Made by a program: the position numbers and the translations under genes
Notes under the pieces: generated by a model
Told to the model about the DNA's origin: nothing
Databases searched by the model: none
Seen by the model: the letters and a program-made list of their open reading frames with translations, nothing else
In this document: positions 16,848 through 23,888 of the stretch, piece after piece
Position numbering within the stretch: position 1 is the first letter of the stretch
Layout: each line of letters starts with the position of its first letter
Source: Streptomyces turgidiscabies Car8
Lineage (GTDB): Bacteria; Actinomycetota; Actinomycetes; Streptomycetales; Streptomycetaceae
Reading direction: 5' to 3'
NCBI RefSeq assembly: GCF_000331005.1
Contig: NZ_AEJB01000590.1
Location: 1 to 37,697, forward strand
Length of the DNA stretch: 37,697 bases

Positions 16848-17600
16848 ATGCCCCATCCCAACCCCCTGCCTCCGGTTGCCCAGGAGCCGGGCGCGCAGCG
16901 TTCCCAGGCCACCCAGTGCCGTCTCGACGCCTACCTGGCTTCCGCCCTGACCGGACTCGACGCCGACCAGCGGAAGTACCTGTTCGAGATCTCCGACGCC
17001 GTGGCCGCCACCTGCGCCGACAACAACGTCCGGCTGTACGAGCCCAGGAAGGTGACCGACCCGGTCCACCACACCACCGTGCCGGATGTGGAAGTGTTCC
17101 GGACGGACCGCCACCGGGTCATCAATTCCGACCTCCTGATCTATCTCGCGCATCATCCGAGTACGGGCGCGGGCCAGGAACTCGTCTTCGCCCAGGAAGC
17201 CATTGTCCCGATTCTGGTGATCGCGCACATCGACACCAGGATCAGTCGAATGGTGACCGGAATTCCCGGGCCGCTCACTCTGGTGCGATACGACTCGATC
17301 ACCCAGCTCACGGCGCGGCTCGAACAGGAGATCGTCGATCTGCAGCCGAAACTGCTGCAGCGCAGGATCGCCCTGGAGGAACTCGAACAGCACCGCGTGG
17401 GCACGCGCATCAGGGAACTGCGCGAGTTGCGGAACATGACCCGTCGGCAGGTGGCGGAATCCACGAGGATTCCGAATGCATTCACTCCCGAACAGCTCAA
17501 GCAGTGGGAACAGAGCAGCGACAAGGTGAACAACCTCAGCCTGACCCACCTCCAGGAGATCGCGTCCGCGCTGAGCGTGAGCATCAAGGATCTCGTGTAG
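16848..17600 (+). CDS. Nucleoside 2-deoxyribosyltransferase-like domain fused to an XRE-type helix-turn-helix
   Basis: 250 residues. The N-terminal domain (about 25-165) has the Rossmann-like signature of the nucleoside 2-deoxyribosyltransferase/DNPH1 family: SDLLIYLAHHPSTGAGQELV, with E111 where the family has its catalytic Glu. After a linker helix, residues 185-245 form an XRE-type HTH (GTRIRELRELRNMTRRQVAE ... LQEIASALSVSIKDL). A regulator that senses or cleaves a deoxynucleotide is inferred; no such activity can be shown here. The ATG has no strong ribosome site, and TAGTCT at 16801-16806 could be a -10. It heads the thyA/DHFR/HIT run after a 111-bp gap. Confidence 0.75.
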   Translation: MPHPNPLPPVAQEPGAQRSQATQCRLDAYLASALTGLDADQRKYLFEISDAVAATCADNNVRLYEPRKVTDPVHHTTVPDVEVFRTDRHRVINSDLLIYLAHHPSTGAGQELVFAQEAIVPILVIAHIDTRISRMVTGIPGPLTLVRYDSITQLTARLEQEIVDLQPKLLQRRIALEELEQHRVGTRIRELRELRNMTRRQVAESTRIPNAFTPEQLKQWEQSSDKVNNLSLTHLQEIASALSVSIKDLV

Positions 17601-17711
17601 TTCTTTACTGCGGCAGCGGGCCTTTGCCGCAACGGGATTCAGAACAGCCGGATTTGAAGCAACGGAATCTTGCGCAGAATTTCGCAACAACGAGCAGGGA
17701 AAGAGAATTTC

Positions 17712-18608
17712 GTGGAGTACGCCGCGTACGCAGACCGTGCACCGGATTCGCAGTACCGTACGATTCTGGGTGCCATCCTGGAGCACGGCGACGCGACGCC
17801 CACGCGACAAGGGCCGGCTGCCCTGACCCTCATGCAGCAGACCATGAGCTTCGATCTGGCCAATGGATTCCCGGTCATCACCGAGAGAAGCATGGCCAGG
17901 TTCTGGCGCAAACCCATCGGGGAACTCTGCGCGTTCATCAACGGGGCGACCACCCTCGACGAACTGGCCGAGTTCGGATGCGACTGGTGGGGTCCCTGGG
18001 CGAGTGAGGGGAAGACGTCACGCCGCGGACTTCCCCCGGGCGGTCTGGGCCCCGGATCCTACGGAGGGGCGTTCCACGACTTCCCCACCGTGGAAGGCAA
18101 CGGCTTCGACCAGTTCAAGCACCTGGTGGAGCAACTGACCGAACTCCCGAACGACCGCACCCACTTCGTCAGCCCGTGGATTCCGCAATACCAGATCCGC
18201 GGCACGGGAAAAACCCCGAAGACCACGATTTCGCCCTGTCACGGCTGGGTTCATGTGAGGGTCATCGGCGGTCGACTCCACCTGCACATGTTCCAGCGCT
18301 CAGGGGACGTTCCCGTCGGGGTCCCGTCCAACATGATTCAGTACGCGGCCCTCCTGCTGATGCTGGAACACCTCACGGGCATCCCGGCCGCGCGCTACTA
18401 CCACACCATTTCCGACGCCCATGTCTACGAGGACCAGGTCGACAGCGTGAAGGCCATGCTGGAACGGGAGCCGCGGCGCCTGCCGACGGTCACTCTCAAC
18501 GAGGGCGGACGCCAGGTGAAGGACATCCACGAATTCCGTGGCGAACACTTCGATCTCTCCGACTACGACGCGCACGCCGCCATCGGGTCCATTCCGGTCG
18601 CGACATGA
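17712..18608 (+). CDS. Divergent thymidylate synthase (ThyA family)
   Basis: 298 residues from GTG 17712, preceded by GGGAAAGAGAA; a TTG at 17670 is in frame. ThyA transfers a methylene from folate to dUMP. Present are phosphate-binding R32, E71 (IGELCAFING), W93, Y117, catalytic C176 (ISPCHGW), R196 and D199 (FQRSGD), N207 (VPSNM, the uracil-reading Asn) and H237/Y239 (DAHVY). Divergent are the usual YGxQWRxW, here YGGAFHDF, and the paired arginines from the other subunit, here DRTHFVSPW with one lost. A dUMP-type pyrimidine substrate is likely, but a hydroxymethylase or altered methylation is possible. Followed by DHFR with an ATGA overlap. Confidence 0.8.
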   Translation: MEYAAYADRAPDSQYRTILGAILEHGDATPTRQGPAALTLMQQTMSFDLANGFPVITERSMARFWRKPIGELCAFINGATTLDELAEFGCDWWGPWASEGKTSRRGLPPGGLGPGSYGGAFHDFPTVEGNGFDQFKHLVEQLTELPNDRTHFVSPWIPQYQIRGTGKTPKTTISPCHGWVHVRVIGGRLHLHMFQRSGDVPVGVPSNMIQYAALLLMLEHLTGIPAARYYHTISDAHVYEDQVDSVKAMLEREPRRLPTVTLNEGGRQVKDIHEFRGEHFDLSDYDAHAAIGSIPVAT

Positions 18609-19165
18609 CCGTCAAGAGATCCCTGATCGTCGCGGCCTCGGAGAACGACGTCATCGGCCGCGACGGGGACCTGCCGTGGTATCTGCCGGGAGACCTGCGG
18701 TACTTCAAGGAAGTCACGCGCGGGCATGCCGTGGTGCTCGGGCGGCTCACCCACGAGTCGATCGTCGCCCGCCTCGGGCGCCCTCTGCCCGGCCGCACCA
18801 GCGTGGTGGTGAGCACGTCTCCCCGCCCCGACGCGGAGAACGTACGGTGGCAGCCCTCCGTCCCGTCCGCACTGGCCGAGGCCGAGGCTCTGGAGCGGGC
18901 GTCAGGGCAGGACGAGGTGTTCGTGATCGGCGGGGCCACCGTCTACCAGCAGGCTCTGCACGCCGTGGACAGGATCTATCTGACGCGGGTGCACACTCAC
19001 GTCGAGGGTGACTCCCGGATGCCCGCCGGGTGGCTGGAGGGCTTCGCCCTGACGTCGCGAGTCGATGTCGAGGCGCGCACGAGCCCGGGCGCGAACACTG
19101 GCGAAAACGCGGGCGGCTCGGCGTTGGCCCACTCGTTCCTGCGCTTCGAAAGGGTGCCCGCGTGA
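18605..19165 (+). CDS. Dihydrofolate reductase (FolA-type)
   Basis: 186 residues. The DHFR signature is intact: VAASENDVIGRDGDLPWYLP, DLRYFKEVT, VVLGRLTHESI and VFVIGGATVYQQAL. NADPH-dependent reduction of dihydrofolate regenerates the folate oxidised by thymidylate synthase, and the gene begins inside the thyA stop (ATGA), so the two enzymes are coupled. The C-terminal 35 residues have an Ala/Gly-rich insertion before LAHSFLRFERVPA. Whether this is the only DHFR of the organism is not visible. Confidence 0.88.
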   Translation: MTVKRSLIVAASENDVIGRDGDLPWYLPGDLRYFKEVTRGHAVVLGRLTHESIVARLGRPLPGRTSVVVSTSPRPDAENVRWQPSVPSALAEAEALERASGQDEVFVIGGATVYQQALHAVDRIYLTRVHTHVEGDSRMPAGWLEGFALTSRVDVEARTSPGANTGENAGGSALAHSFLRFERVPA

Positions 19166-19620
19166 ACCTGTACTACTTCGGCAACTGCCGTACGGCGGAG
19201 CAGCGCGCGGAGATGGAGCGGCTGGACAGCGAGGGCATCTGCCTCTTCTGCCCGGACGTCCTGCGCAAGCACGAGAAGCAGCAGATCCTCTGGGAGACCG
19301 CGCACTGGATGGTCACGCCCAACGAGTTCCCGTACGCCGGGACACGGGTGCATCTGCTGCTCATCCCCAAGGAGCACGCCACCGATCTGCTGGACCTCTC
19401 CGCCGAGGCCCGCGCGGACTTCTGGGAGGTCCTGGCATCCACGAAGGACCGGTACGGCCTGGACCACTACGGCGTGGGCGTCCGCAACGGCGACTGCCGG
19501 TACACGGGCGGGACCATAAGGCACCTGCATGTGCATGTGCTCACGGGCCAGGGCGAGGTGGCGGCCGATGAGGAGTTCGTCCCGGTCCGCATGAAGTTCA
19601 CGTCGGCGCCGGGCCGCTAG
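19162..19620 (+). CDS. HIT-family nucleotide hydrolase/transferase
   Basis: 152 residues starting at GTG 19162, overlapping the DHFR stop as GTGA. The HIT triad is complete: RHLHVHVL with H121, H123 and H125, the middle catalytic histidine included. An upstream Cys pair CLFC (27-30) may hold zinc as in other HIT proteins. Enzymes of the family cleave nucleotide-phosphate or dinucleotide bonds. Coupled to DHFR, it probably acts on a nucleotide of this pathway; substrate unknown. Its last 23 bp overlap the oppositely read deaminase gene. Confidence 0.82.
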   Translation: MNLYYFGNCRTAEQRAEMERLDSEGICLFCPDVLRKHEKQQILWETAHWMVTPNEFPYAGTRVHLLLIPKEHATDLLDLSAEARADFWEVLASTKDRYGLDHYGVGVRNGDCRYTGGTIRHLHVHVLTGQGEVAADEEFVPVRMKFTSAPGR

Positions 19621-20563
19621 AGGAGCTCGAAGGGCCGACGGGACCGGAAGAGCCGGCGGTGTTGGCGGAGTTGGCGGTGTCGGGGGAGCCGGCGGGGGCA
19701 GCGGCGTCGGTGGGGGCATCGTCGGAGGTCATGTCGACCCAGATCAGCTCGACGCCTCCCGAGCGGAGGATCTCCTCCCCGTCCAGCATCGAGTAGGGGC
19801 CCGCGAAGAAGCATCTCTGGAATCCGGCCTCGACGACGAGCCGGGCGCAGGCGGGACACGGAAACGTACTGACGTAGAGGTCCGAACCCGCCAGGCCGAG
19901 CCCCTCGCGGGCCGCCGCGGCCACCAGGGACGCCTCGGCGTGGATGGCGGTGGACAGGTCCGGCCGCACCCCTCTGCTGAAGTCGTTGCGCGGATCGCCG
20001 TCGATGTAGGGCGCGTACTCGGTCGGATGGTGGTGGTTGTGGGCGACCTTGAGGATCTCGCCATCGCGTACGGCCGCCGCGCCGACCTGCCGCCACCAGT
20101 CCGAACTACGGCGCGATTCGCGCTCCGTCCGAACCATGAACCGGCGGTCCAGACTCGACCGCGAGATCCGGTAGTCGAAACGGACCGGCTTGGTCGCGCG
20201 GCTCCACTCCCGGTCCCAGCGCAGGAACGTCGTCTCGAATCGCAGCTGGGCCTTGTCGGGGAAGTCCGGCAGCTCGACGAGCCGGTGCATGATCTCCTCG
20301 TCCGGCAGGACGACGAGGCCGGCCCGTACGGCATCGGCCAGGTCGGCCGGCTCGACCAACAGCACCCGCGTGTCCGGAACGATCAGGCGGGCGTGCTCCA
20401 CCGCACGCTCCGGACTCAGAGCCCGGATCTCCTTGGCGAGCTTGGGAAACACATCGCTGAATCGCCGACCCAGAATCAGGATCTCGTCGGAGTCGGCGTG
20501 CCGCTGGAGAAACGCCTCGTAACCGGCGTGCACCACGGGCAGGTACAGGATCGTCTGCTTCAC
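19598..20563 (-). CDS. dCMP deaminase-like protein with extra N-terminal domain
   Basis: 321 residues. The C-terminal half is a zinc-dependent cytidine/deoxycytidylate deaminase domain: AIHAEASLVAAAAREG (H208, proton-shuttle E210) and STFPCPACARLV (C236, C239). The first 150 residues are an alpha/beta domain I do not recognise, possibly Rossmann-like (ILYLPVVHAGYEAFLQRH). The last 45 residues are Ser/Pro/Ala-rich and disordered. Deamination of dCMP would give dUMP, the substrate of the nearby thymidylate synthase. Start GTG 20563 has only a weak ribosome site. Probably co-transcribed with the upstream nucleotidyltransferase, separated by a 126-bp gap holding tandem repeats. Confidence 0.78.
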   Translation of the reverse strand: MKQTILYLPVVHAGYEAFLQRHADSDEILILGRRFSDVFPKLAKEIRALSPERAVEHARLIVPDTRVLLVEPADLADAVRAGLVVLPDEEIMHRLVELPDFPDKAQLRFETTFLRWDREWSRATKPVRFDYRISRSSLDRRFMVRTERESRRSSDWWRQVGAAAVRDGEILKVAHNHHHPTEYAPYIDGDPRNDFSRGVRPDLSTAIHAEASLVAAAAREGLGLAGSDLYVSTFPCPACARLVVEAGFQRCFFAGPYSMLDGEEILRSGGVELIWVDMTSDDAPTDAAAPAGSPDTANSANTAGSSGPVGPSSSSSGPAPT

Positions 20564-20620
20564 AGGCGCCCGAGTCCCTCTGTCTCTCTGTCGATCTCTA
20601 CGTCGATCACTCTGTGTTTT

Positions 20621-20656
20621 CGCGTCTCTTCGCGTCTCTTCGCGTCTCTTCGCGTC
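20621..20656. repeat. 10-bp tandem repeat CGCGTCTCTT (3.6 copies)
   Basis: Three exact units and a partial fourth, between the nucleotidyltransferase and deaminase genes, next to a TCTCTG-rich stretch (20581-20620). Could be a binding array or slippage product affecting deaminase expression. Confidence 0.85.
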
Positions 20657-20689
20657 ATCGTCCAGGACGAGCGGCCGGGAAGCTGCTGT

Positions 20690-21322
20690 TCAGGCCGGGT
20701 TGCCGGGAGGCTGCTGTCCGGGAGCGGGCCCGCTGCCGTCGGCGAACTCGGTGAGCCCCAGTTGGAGGCGGCGCAGGCGGGCGGAGGTGCTGACGGTCGC
20801 CATACGGTCCAGCACTTCGACGTGGACGCAGTACTTCTCCTCCAGCTCGGCGATCTCCCGGGCCGTGTAGGTGTCTGCCGTGGCGACCAGCACATCGGGG
20901 CGGACGGCATCGATGAGACCCCAGCGAGGGTGGTCGACCTGCTTCAGGGTGACGAGGCCGACACCACGCTGATGGGTCACCATGCGCAACCGCTCCATCT
21001 CTGGGACGGCGGGACGGTTGGGGCCCTTGCGCTGCCTGATCTTCTCGTCACTGTCGAGGCCGACGATAAGGAATTCACCGTATTTTCGGGCAGCCTCCAG
21101 ATACATCGAATGACCCTCATGGATAATATCGAAGGAACCACTCGTCAAAACGACTCGCATGCCCAGGACGCGAAGCGCCCGAACAATTTCCGTGATCTTT
21201 TCGTAGTCTTCTACGAAACGCAAGTCGAAGTGAGATTCATCTGCGAAGAGATCTTTGCCGAACATAGGATCCTCGCGAATCAAGTCATTGGCCCATGGGG
21301 CATTTTTTGACCTGCTCGTCAT
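20690..21322 (-). CDS. Cytidylyltransferase-like nucleotidyltransferase (RfaE2/TagD type)
   Basis: 210 residues from the ATG at 21322, with AGAGGAAA just before it; a much longer frame to 21661 overlaps the opposite gene and is not credible. The HIGH-superfamily signature is TSGSFDIIHEGHSMYLEAAR (HEGH, 68-71) followed by LIVGLDSDEKIRQRKGPNRP, as in ADP-heptose or glycerol-3-phosphate nucleotidyltransferases. The N-terminal 45 residues and the C-terminal 25 are extra. It should join a nucleotide to a phosphorylated small molecule; partner unknown. First gene of a leftward pair with the deaminase. Confidence 0.8.
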   Translation of the reverse strand: MTSRSKNAPWANDLIREDPMFGKDLFADESHFDLRFVEDYEKITEIVRALRVLGMRVVLTSGSFDIIHEGHSMYLEAARKYGEFLIVGLDSDEKIRQRKGPNRPAVPEMERLRMVTHQRGVGLVTLKQVDHPRWGLIDAVRPDVLVATADTYTAREIAELEEKYCVHVEVLDRMATVSTSARLRRLQLGLTEFADGSGPAPGQQPPGNPA

Positions 21323-21377
21323 TTTCCTCTTGGCCTCATCGGGTCTGTCTGGCGCGGGGTCATGAACCGTCGCCCCG

Positions 21378-21399
21378 CCTCTGTCGAGCCTCTGTCGAG
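21378..21399. repeat. 11-bp tandem duplication in the divergent promoter region
   Basis: CCTCTGTCGAG twice in direct succession, within the 282-bp region separating the nucleotidyltransferase and dCTP-deaminase-like genes. Possible regulator site. Confidence 0.7.
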
Positions 21400-21604
21400 G
21401 CAGGGGTAACACCTCGATCGTAGCCGCGCTCCTCACCCAGCCGCCTCCCCTTGGCTCTGCCGCCTCTCCGGACAGTCCGTTCCCGCAGCTCACCCCAACC
21501 CGTTCCATCACACAGTGCACTCCAAAATCCTTCCACACTAGGCGAGTTCGCCGTAAGGTGGGCGCCGTTGTGGCCCACTGCAGACCGCAAAGGAAGGCCA
21601 GGCA

Positions 21605-22681
21605 ATGGTTGCTGATAGTGATCGGCGCCCGCAGCGCCCCGGTTGCCTCCTCTCCCAACAAGAACTGCTCACCGAGCTGCAGAGCTCCGAACGCATCTTC
21701 CGGTCGACGTCCTGGAAGCCCGAACAGCTGCTCGGCGCGGGCTACTCGGTCCGGCTCGGCGACGACCTGCTGGTAATTCCCGACAACCCCGGGGATTCCA
21801 AGTACACGGCCATCAAGGGCGACAACGTGATGTCCGAGTTCACGTTGGCCCCGGGTGACACCGCGCTGATATCCACGATAGAGAGATTCTCACTCGATTT
21901 CGACGTCACCGCGACCATCGGCGACAGGTTCGGCCTCGCGGCCAAAGGTCTTCTCATTCTGCACGGCTCGACCGTGCACCCCGGTTACGGCCGGGAGTTC
22001 GACACAGAGAACGGCGACTGGCGCCTCAAGGCCGACGAACGGCTCTACTTCATCGTGGCGAATGTCGGCCCGAAGAACATCACGATGCGAAAAGGCGACG
22101 CGATCGCCTATCTACAGTTCTTCGACATCGAACGGGTGCCGGAAAACTCCGTGGCCAACGTGGGGTTCGACCATCTGAGCACGCTGTTCGGGGCGGGCCG
22201 GCACACGGAGGACGGCGGGCTGTCCTACTTCCGCAACGTCAAGGACCTCCGCGCCGAGGTCGACAGCGAGCGCCAGAGGATCGACGGCGCACTGTCCGAC
22301 ATGAGACGCACCATCGAAACCAACCAAACGGAGATGCGGAACCGCGCGACCGACGCCAAGACCGCCGTGGACCGCGTCACCGACACGAGCAACATGATCG
22401 TCGTGTTCGGGGTGTTCCTGATCGCGACGACCCTGCTGGGAGTCGTCCTCGTGATGCTGGGCGACCTGATCGACAAGCTGTCCGACATGGACGTCTGGAA
22501 GATCGCCCTGGTCGCCGGACTGGGGGCGCTGTACGCCGGAGCGACGGTCACAGGGACAGTCCTGGTAGCAAGGGCAGCGGGACAGGCAATACGCCCCGCA
22601 GGCCCACCGAGCGCCAACACCAACGCCACCGGCAGCGGCAGCGGCAGCGGCAGCGGCAGCGGCAGCGGCAGCAACGGCTGA
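21605..22681 (+). CDS. dCTP deaminase/dUTPase-fold protein anchored to the membrane
   Basis: 358 residues; ATG 21605 has AAAGGAAGG upstream. Residues about 12-185 form the trimeric dUTPase/dCTP deaminase jelly roll (LLSQQELL; ATIGDRFGLAAKGLLILHG; STVHPGYGREF; IAYLQFFDIERVPEN). A predicted coiled coil follows (about 205-262, LRAEVDSERQRIDGALSDMR), two transmembrane helices (263-286 and 300-323), then a Ser-Gly repeat tail. Ordinary Dcd has about 190 residues and is soluble, so the fusion is unusual. It may deaminate dCTP or hydrolyse dUTP at the membrane, or only bind nucleotide, since the usual catalytic motifs are only partly recognisable. Read away from the nucleotidyltransferase gene. Confidence 0.78.
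   Translation: MVADSDRRPQRPGCLLSQQELLTELQSSERIFRSTSWKPEQLLGAGYSVRLGDDLLVIPDNPGDSKYTAIKGDNVMSEFTLAPGDTALISTIERFSLDFDVTATIGDRFGLAAKGLLILHGSTVHPGYGREFDTENGDWRLKADERLYFIVANVGPKNITMRKGDAIAYLQFFDIERVPENSVANVGFDHLSTLFGAGRHTEDGGLSYFRNVKDLRAEVDSERQRIDGALSDMRRTIETNQTEMRNRATDAKTAVDRVTDTSNMIVVFGVFLIATTLLGVVLVMLGDLIDKLSDMDVWKIALVAGLGALYAGATVTGTVLVARAAGQAIRPAGPPSANTNATGSGSGSGSGSGSGSNG
22631..22672 (+). repeat. GGCAGC hexanucleotide repeat, 7 copies, inside the coding region
   Basis: Seven perfect GGCAGC units encode the Gly-Ser tail of the membrane-anchored dCTP-deaminase-like protein. The unit keeps frame, so copy number can vary without loss of the protein. Confidence 0.95.
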
Positions 22682-22838
22682 CACCTCGCTCACGAAGGCC
22701 GGCGACTGACGACCGGAGGGGCTCTGCCGGACACCCGCAGCGCCCCTCACCGGGCCCGGAAACACCCGGGCCCGGTGCCGCGCCGATGGGGTACAGTGGG
22801 CGAGCGCTCAGGCGCCGACTTCATGATCGGCACCAAAT

Positions 22839-22909
22839 GCGGGTGTAGTTTAGTGGTAGAACATCAGCTTCCCAAGCTGAGAGTGCGAGTTCGATTCTCG
22901 TCACCCGCT
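22839..22909 (+). tRNA. tRNA-Gly (anticodon CCC)
   Basis: Acceptor GCGGGTG pairs with CACCCGC (7 bp). D-arm region is GTTTAGTGGTAGAAC. Anticodon stem TCAGC/GCTGA encloses the loop TTCCCAA, giving anticodon CCC for GGG. The T-arm reads CGAGTTCGATTCTCG; discriminator T, no encoded CCA. The 3' half is the element's attachment core, so the functional 3' end now comes from the AICE. Confidence 0.95.
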
Positions 22910-22910
22910 C
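22865..22910 (+). repeat. attL: 46-bp core repeat in the tRNA-Gly 3' half
   Basis: 46 bp from CAGCTTCCCAAG to CACCCGCTC, identical to 35556-35601. It covers the anticodon stem-loop through the 3' end of tRNA-Gly. The integrase gene lies just inside, as expected for an AICE in a tRNA gene. Confidence 0.95.
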
Positions 22911-22917
22911 TAATACG

Positions 22918-22944
22918 AACCCCCAGGTCATGGACCCGGGGGTT
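22918..22944 (+). terminator. tRNA-Gly terminator
   Basis: AACCCCC pairs with GGGGGTT and, inside it, GGTC with GACC, one A-C mismatch between, then TCTTTGTTGTC. It belongs to the element side of attL. Confidence 0.8.
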
Positions 22945-22974
22945 CTTTGTTGTCTAGACCGGTGGACGGGTGGC

Positions 22975-23010
22975 GCACCACAACCGCACCACTACGGTCG
23001 ACCGCACCAC
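22975..23010. repeat. Three GCACCAC repeats next to attL, possible integrase arm sites
   Basis: GCACCAC at 22975, 22986 and 23004; the last two lie in a repeated ACCGCACCAC. The same heptamer recurs near attR at 35442, with a variant GCACCAG at 35453. Arm-type Int or Xis binding is inferred only. Confidence 0.4.
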
Positions 23011-23014
23011 TTGG

Positions 23015-23737
23015 CTAGTTCACCGGAGGCAGCATCGGAGCCAACCTGACTTCCCTCGCAACCGAGCGCAGGAACTTCTTGCGCGGCTTCCCGTTGATCA
23101 TCTCGTCGAAGGCCCGGCCCGCCCAAATCAAGCACATGGCGAGGGTAACCTCCACCAAAGAGCCGACACTCGCCTTGGGCTGGGTCCGAAGGCTGGGCGG
23201 CTCGGTCGTCCACTCGACGAACTCAGAGGCGCTGGTTGCGCTGGGGTGCGCATAGCTACAGAGGAAGCGGTACACGGAGTACAGCTCCCGGTTGGGGGCT
23301 ATCTCATCGCACTGCGCCTGGAACCTGCGGAAGATCTCACTCTCGTCGGTCTTCTCGGCTGGCGCACCCTTGATCGAGTCGATGAGGTCCTGCGGCACAT
23401 TGAACCCCTTCTGCATGTCGTCAGCAGCAGCCCGATTCAAGCGGGCCCCCTCGGCAAATACTCCGAGCGCACCAGCGTCACCCTTCTGCGAGAGCCAGTG
23501 CAGGCTGATGGTGGTCTCGAACATGGTGCGGAGCAGAGGCAGTGCCTCATGCCTGTATCCCCGATCAACAAGATGCAAGGACGCCTCTGCAAGACGGTGC
23601 ACCTCGTTGCACCAACCATGCCCAATGAGGACCGACCGGTACCTGCGCTGCTTCGTCTCGATCGGCCCGGCCGCCCGATAGTCGGCGACCATCTTCTCGA
23701 CGGCCTTACGGTACTGCTGCGGAGTGACGCTACTCAT
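23015..23737 (-). CDS. DUF5677-like protein, AICE cargo
   Basis: 240 residues, mostly helical. It resembles the DUF5677 family: GWCNEVHRLAEASLHLVDRG, then EALPLLRTMFETTISLHWL, and LCSYAHPSA near 200 of the type seen in AbiV/HEPN-like helical proteins (R/H-rich, no clear RxxxxH pair). Function unknown. The ATG has GGGAAGG upstream. It lies between attL and int, where AICEs often carry accessory genes, and is separated from int by a hairpin, so it has its own promoter. Confidence 0.65.
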   Translation of the reverse strand: MSSVTPQQYRKAVEKMVADYRAAGPIETKQRRYRSVLIGHGWCNEVHRLAEASLHLVDRGYRHEALPLLRTMFETTISLHWLSQKGDAGALGVFAEGARLNRAAADDMQKGFNVPQDLIDSIKGAPAEKTDESEIFRRFQAQCDEIAPNRELYSVYRFLCSYAHPSATSASEFVEWTTEPPSLRTQPKASVGSLVEVTLAMCLIWAGRAFDEMINGKPRKKFLRSVAREVRLAPMLPPVN

Positions 23738-23844
23738 GTGCCTTCCCGTCTCGAATAGGAAGTTCAGGCTACTTGAGCGCTAACAGACTGTTTCATGAAT
23801 TTCCTCCAGCCATGTCAGGTCACTACCGTTCGCCAACTGGCGTC

Positions 23845-23875
23845 CGTAAGGGAAGGTTTGGAACCTTCCCTTACG
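23845..23875. terminator. Hairpin terminator between int and the DUF5677 gene
   Basis: Perfect 14-bp stem CGTAAGGGAAGGTT / AACCTTCCCTTACG with a TGG loop, 13 bp beyond the int stop. It closes the repSA-xis-int transcript. Confidence 0.85.
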
Positions 23876-23888
23876 CGTGATCCGAGAC

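Noticed and set aside
19940..21310. 456-codon open frame opposite deaminase and nucleotidyltransferase
   Set aside because: Crosses the intergenic repeat and lacks any recognisable domain.
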